A DNA stretch of 64,000 nucleotides from Thermoplasmata archaeon (GTDB lineage: Archaea > Thermoplasmatota > Thermoplasmata > Lutacidiplasmatales > UBA184). Made by a program: the position numbers and the translations under genes. The first letter of the stretch is position 1. The number at the start of each line of letters is the position of its first letter. The notes under the pieces are model-generated. The model was given only the letters and a program-made list of their open reading frames with translations. It had not been told where the DNA came from and made no database searches. The DNA lies in NCBI GenBank assembly GCA_027315165.1, contig DAHUYN010000002.1, positions 113,041 to 177,040 of the forward strand. The letters run 5' to 3'. Of the stretch, positions 62,713 through 64,000 are shown piece after piece.

Positions 62713-63363
62713 GTGAGCGAGATGACTGCCAAGACCCCGGAGTCCAACCCTATTGTTTCCCGTGAGGTGGCGCCTTTCGACGTGGAGTCCTCTTCGCCGT
62801 TCTTCGACGGCGTGGCGCTAACATCGTTGGGAGTTGCCCTAATCGGTTGGCTGGCGTACAGCACCCTCTTACAGCCCTCTCTCCTCGCCCTAGGTCTGGT
62901 GGGGATTGTGGCCTCTCTTCTGCTCATAGATTGGGGACTCACGATTGCAGGAGTGTTTTCCGGGTCTTGGAATGGAAGCTTGCATGCGTCTACTGAAGGA
63001 CTCACCGGGCAGCTCCGGCTCCCGAGCGCTTACGGTCGTCGTGGGAGCTCATACTATCTTCGCTCCGGCCTATTCCGGGTGAGGAGAGGGGGCATTGAGC
63101 GGCCCAACTTCGTCAGGTGGTCGCGGGTCAAGTTGGTCTTCAGGTTGCATACGAGCAGTCGCTATCCCGTGAGGGTTCGCGTTCGAACCCGCAGCACATG
63201 GGGCGACTACTTCAGTTTCGGCAACCTGTATATGCATCTGGGCCGCGAGAATGCACTGCGCCTGCAGAGGTTGGCGATGGCTGGTGGTGCCCAAGTGCTG
63301 GTCCTCGGGCCGCACAAAGCCGATCCTGCCGTTGTTGGCAGGGGAAGTCACCATTCAGGTTGA
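62713..63363 (+). CDS. Small membrane protein linked to the giant surface protein
   Basis: A 216-residue protein starting at GTG 62713 or ATG 62722, only three bases after the stop of the giant gene, so cotranscribed. Two membrane helices (GVALTSLGVALIGWLAYS and LLALGLVGIVASLLLIDWGL) are followed by a basic soluble domain of about 120 residues (VRRGGIERPNFVRWSRVKLV, RYPVRVRVRTRSTW) that resembles a membrane-bound PH-like fold. No family is recognised. The gene has clearly lower GC than the chromosome, as does the end of its neighbour. An accessory or immunity-type partner of the giant protein is a guess from linkage. Confidence 0.7.
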   Translation: MSEMTAKTPESNPIVSREVAPFDVESSSPFFDGVALTSLGVALIGWLAYSTLLQPSLLALGLVGIVASLLLIDWGLTIAGVFSGSWNGSLHASTEGLTGQLRLPSAYGRRGSSYYLRSGLFRVRRGGIERPNFVRWSRVKLVFRLHTSSRYPVRVRVRTRSTWGDYFSFGNLYMHLGRENALRLQRLAMAGGAQVLVLGPHKADPAVVGRGSHHSG

Positions 63364-63531
63364 ACAACTCAGCTCACGGTGGAGGTGCTTTGGGCCGCAG
63401 GAAGCGCAGACAGGGTCTCATCCTGCGTGACCATTTCATGCGGCATAAGTTAAGCTTCGGGCCGTGGCCCATCGGCTGACCGTTTCCTCTCGAGGCGTTG
63501 GTCTTTTTCCGGCCGTGGGGACCTCTATGGG

Positions 63532-64000
63532 ATGTCGACGCATCCCTCGAGTCCGGTGCGCCCCCCACCCCTACGCCGCGGTCAAGTGGAGCAGGCGCTC
63601 CACCAGCTTCTACCCGCCGACAAGATCCAGGAGTTGGCCCGAGAGACCGGCTTCGTTCGACGGGCGCGTTCCGTCCGCCCGGTGGCCTTCCTTTGGACGC
63701 TGGTGCTCGACTTCGGAGTGGAGCTCCACCGCCATCTGGAGGAACTCCGCGCCGGGTATGTCGAGCGCACCGATCTTCCCCTGAGCTACCCGGGCTTCTA
63801 CCTTCGCTTCACTCCGGAGCTCTCGAGGTTCCTGAAGCGCTGTCTCGGGCACGCCCTCGCCGAGCTCGCCCACGAGCCCGGCCGAGCGCTCGATCCCAAA
63901 CTGGCCCGCTTCGAGGACCTTCTCCTCAAGGATTCCAGTGTGGTCCGCCTTCACGCGAGCCTGGCCAAGAAGTGGCCCGCCACCCGCTCCCGAAAGGTCG
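63532..64000 (+). CDS. IS4-type transposase, 3' end cut off by the window edge
   Basis: The first 156 residues of a transposase, from ATG 63532 (MSTHPSSPVRPPPLRRGQVE) to the last base. The frame stays open to 64000. Conserved words are LARETGFVRRARSVRPVAFL and, late in the part seen, LLKDSSVVRLHASLAKKWPA, where DSSVVRL is the first catalytic Asp region of IS4 transposases. The rest lies outside the window. It marks the right end of the accessory region; the element's left inverted repeat could not be found. Confidence 0.85.
   Translation, partial: MSTHPSSPVRPPPLRRGQVEQALHQLLPADKIQELARETGFVRRARSVRPVAFLWTLVLDFGVELHRHLEELRAGYVERTDLPLSYPGFYLRFTPELSRFLKRCLGHALAELAHEPGRALDPKLARFEDLLLKDSSVVRLHASLAKKWPATRSRKV

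Noticed and set aside
63464..63784. 106-residue plus-strand frame beginning at 63464
   Set aside because: The frame beginning at 63532 carries clear transposase motifs over the same bases.
1..64000. CRISPR array, rRNA genes, integrase or provirus genes
   Set aside because: No regularly spaced repeats, rRNA-like stretches, tyrosine recombinase or capsid-type motifs could be seen.

Overview
The window is about 64 kb of very GC-rich DNA from an archaeon, most likely a high-GC member of the Thermoplasmatota. The domain is set by gene content: RNA polymerase subunits L and E', Spt4, transcription factor S, ribosomal proteins S24e and S27ae, Alba, a prolyl-tRNA synthetase with the archaeal C-terminal zinc module, archaeosine synthase, the wybutosine enzyme Taw2, GTP-dependent dephospho-CoA kinase, archaeal type GAPDH, KptA, and TATA-like boxes 22-35 bases before many starts. 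The phylum is an inference from the surface proteins, the TrmB and bacterio-opsin-activator type regulators and the menaquinone-type genes.

Bases 1-52350 read as ordinary chromosome, densely packed with many 4-base or longer overlaps. In order: archaeosine synthase (cut by the window start) and a UbiA/UbiD pair probably for menaquinone; a regulator, dUTPase, nuclease-less Hef helicase, membrane glycosyltransferase and aldehyde dehydrogenase (4.0-9.6 kb); KptA and RpoL (10.3-11.2 kb); an unrecognised two-gene membrane module whose second protein carries a ferredoxin-like tail (11.4-14.9 kb); PurD, TFS, asparaginyl-tRNA synthetase, an acetyltransferase and a zinc-ribbon coiled-coil protein (15-19.6 kb); tRNA-Leu, a secreted PKD-like protein, Alba and a DUF1614/RDD-like membrane protein (19.6-24.6 kb); AspA, TrmB, Taw2, an aminotransferase and a menaquinone-type methyltransferase (24.7-29.7 kb); a signalling ATPase with an ATPase-less paralogue next to it (29.8-33.8 kb); ProS, DUF373, a phosphoribosyltransferase, glutamate dehydrogenase, ThiL, acyl-CoA dehydrogenase and GAPDH (34-42.3 kb); the transcription/translation operon rpoE'-spt4-dephospho-CoA kinase-rps24e-rps27ae (42.5-44.5 kb); a CADD-type oxygenase, tRNA-Arg, an MFS pump, a P3A proton ATPase and a nickel permease with its NikR regulator (44.7-52.3 kb).

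Bases 52350-64000 are accessory. They hold an IS630 transposase remnant, a decayed IS1634-like element with at least three lesions, a 2,568-residue surface protein with five IPT/TIG domains, calcium-loop motifs and a multi-spanning C-terminus, a small membrane protein linked to it, and the start of an IS4-type transposase. Base composition drops clearly between about 61.7 and 63.5 kb, which suggests imported DNA.

The most promising leads are the membrane/ferredoxin pair at 11.4-14.9 kb, the giant surface protein with its AT-richer tail and partner, the ATPase/ATPase-less pair, and the NikR circuit, where a perfect 12-base palindrome sits before the nickel permease. No CRISPR array, rRNA or integrase was found.
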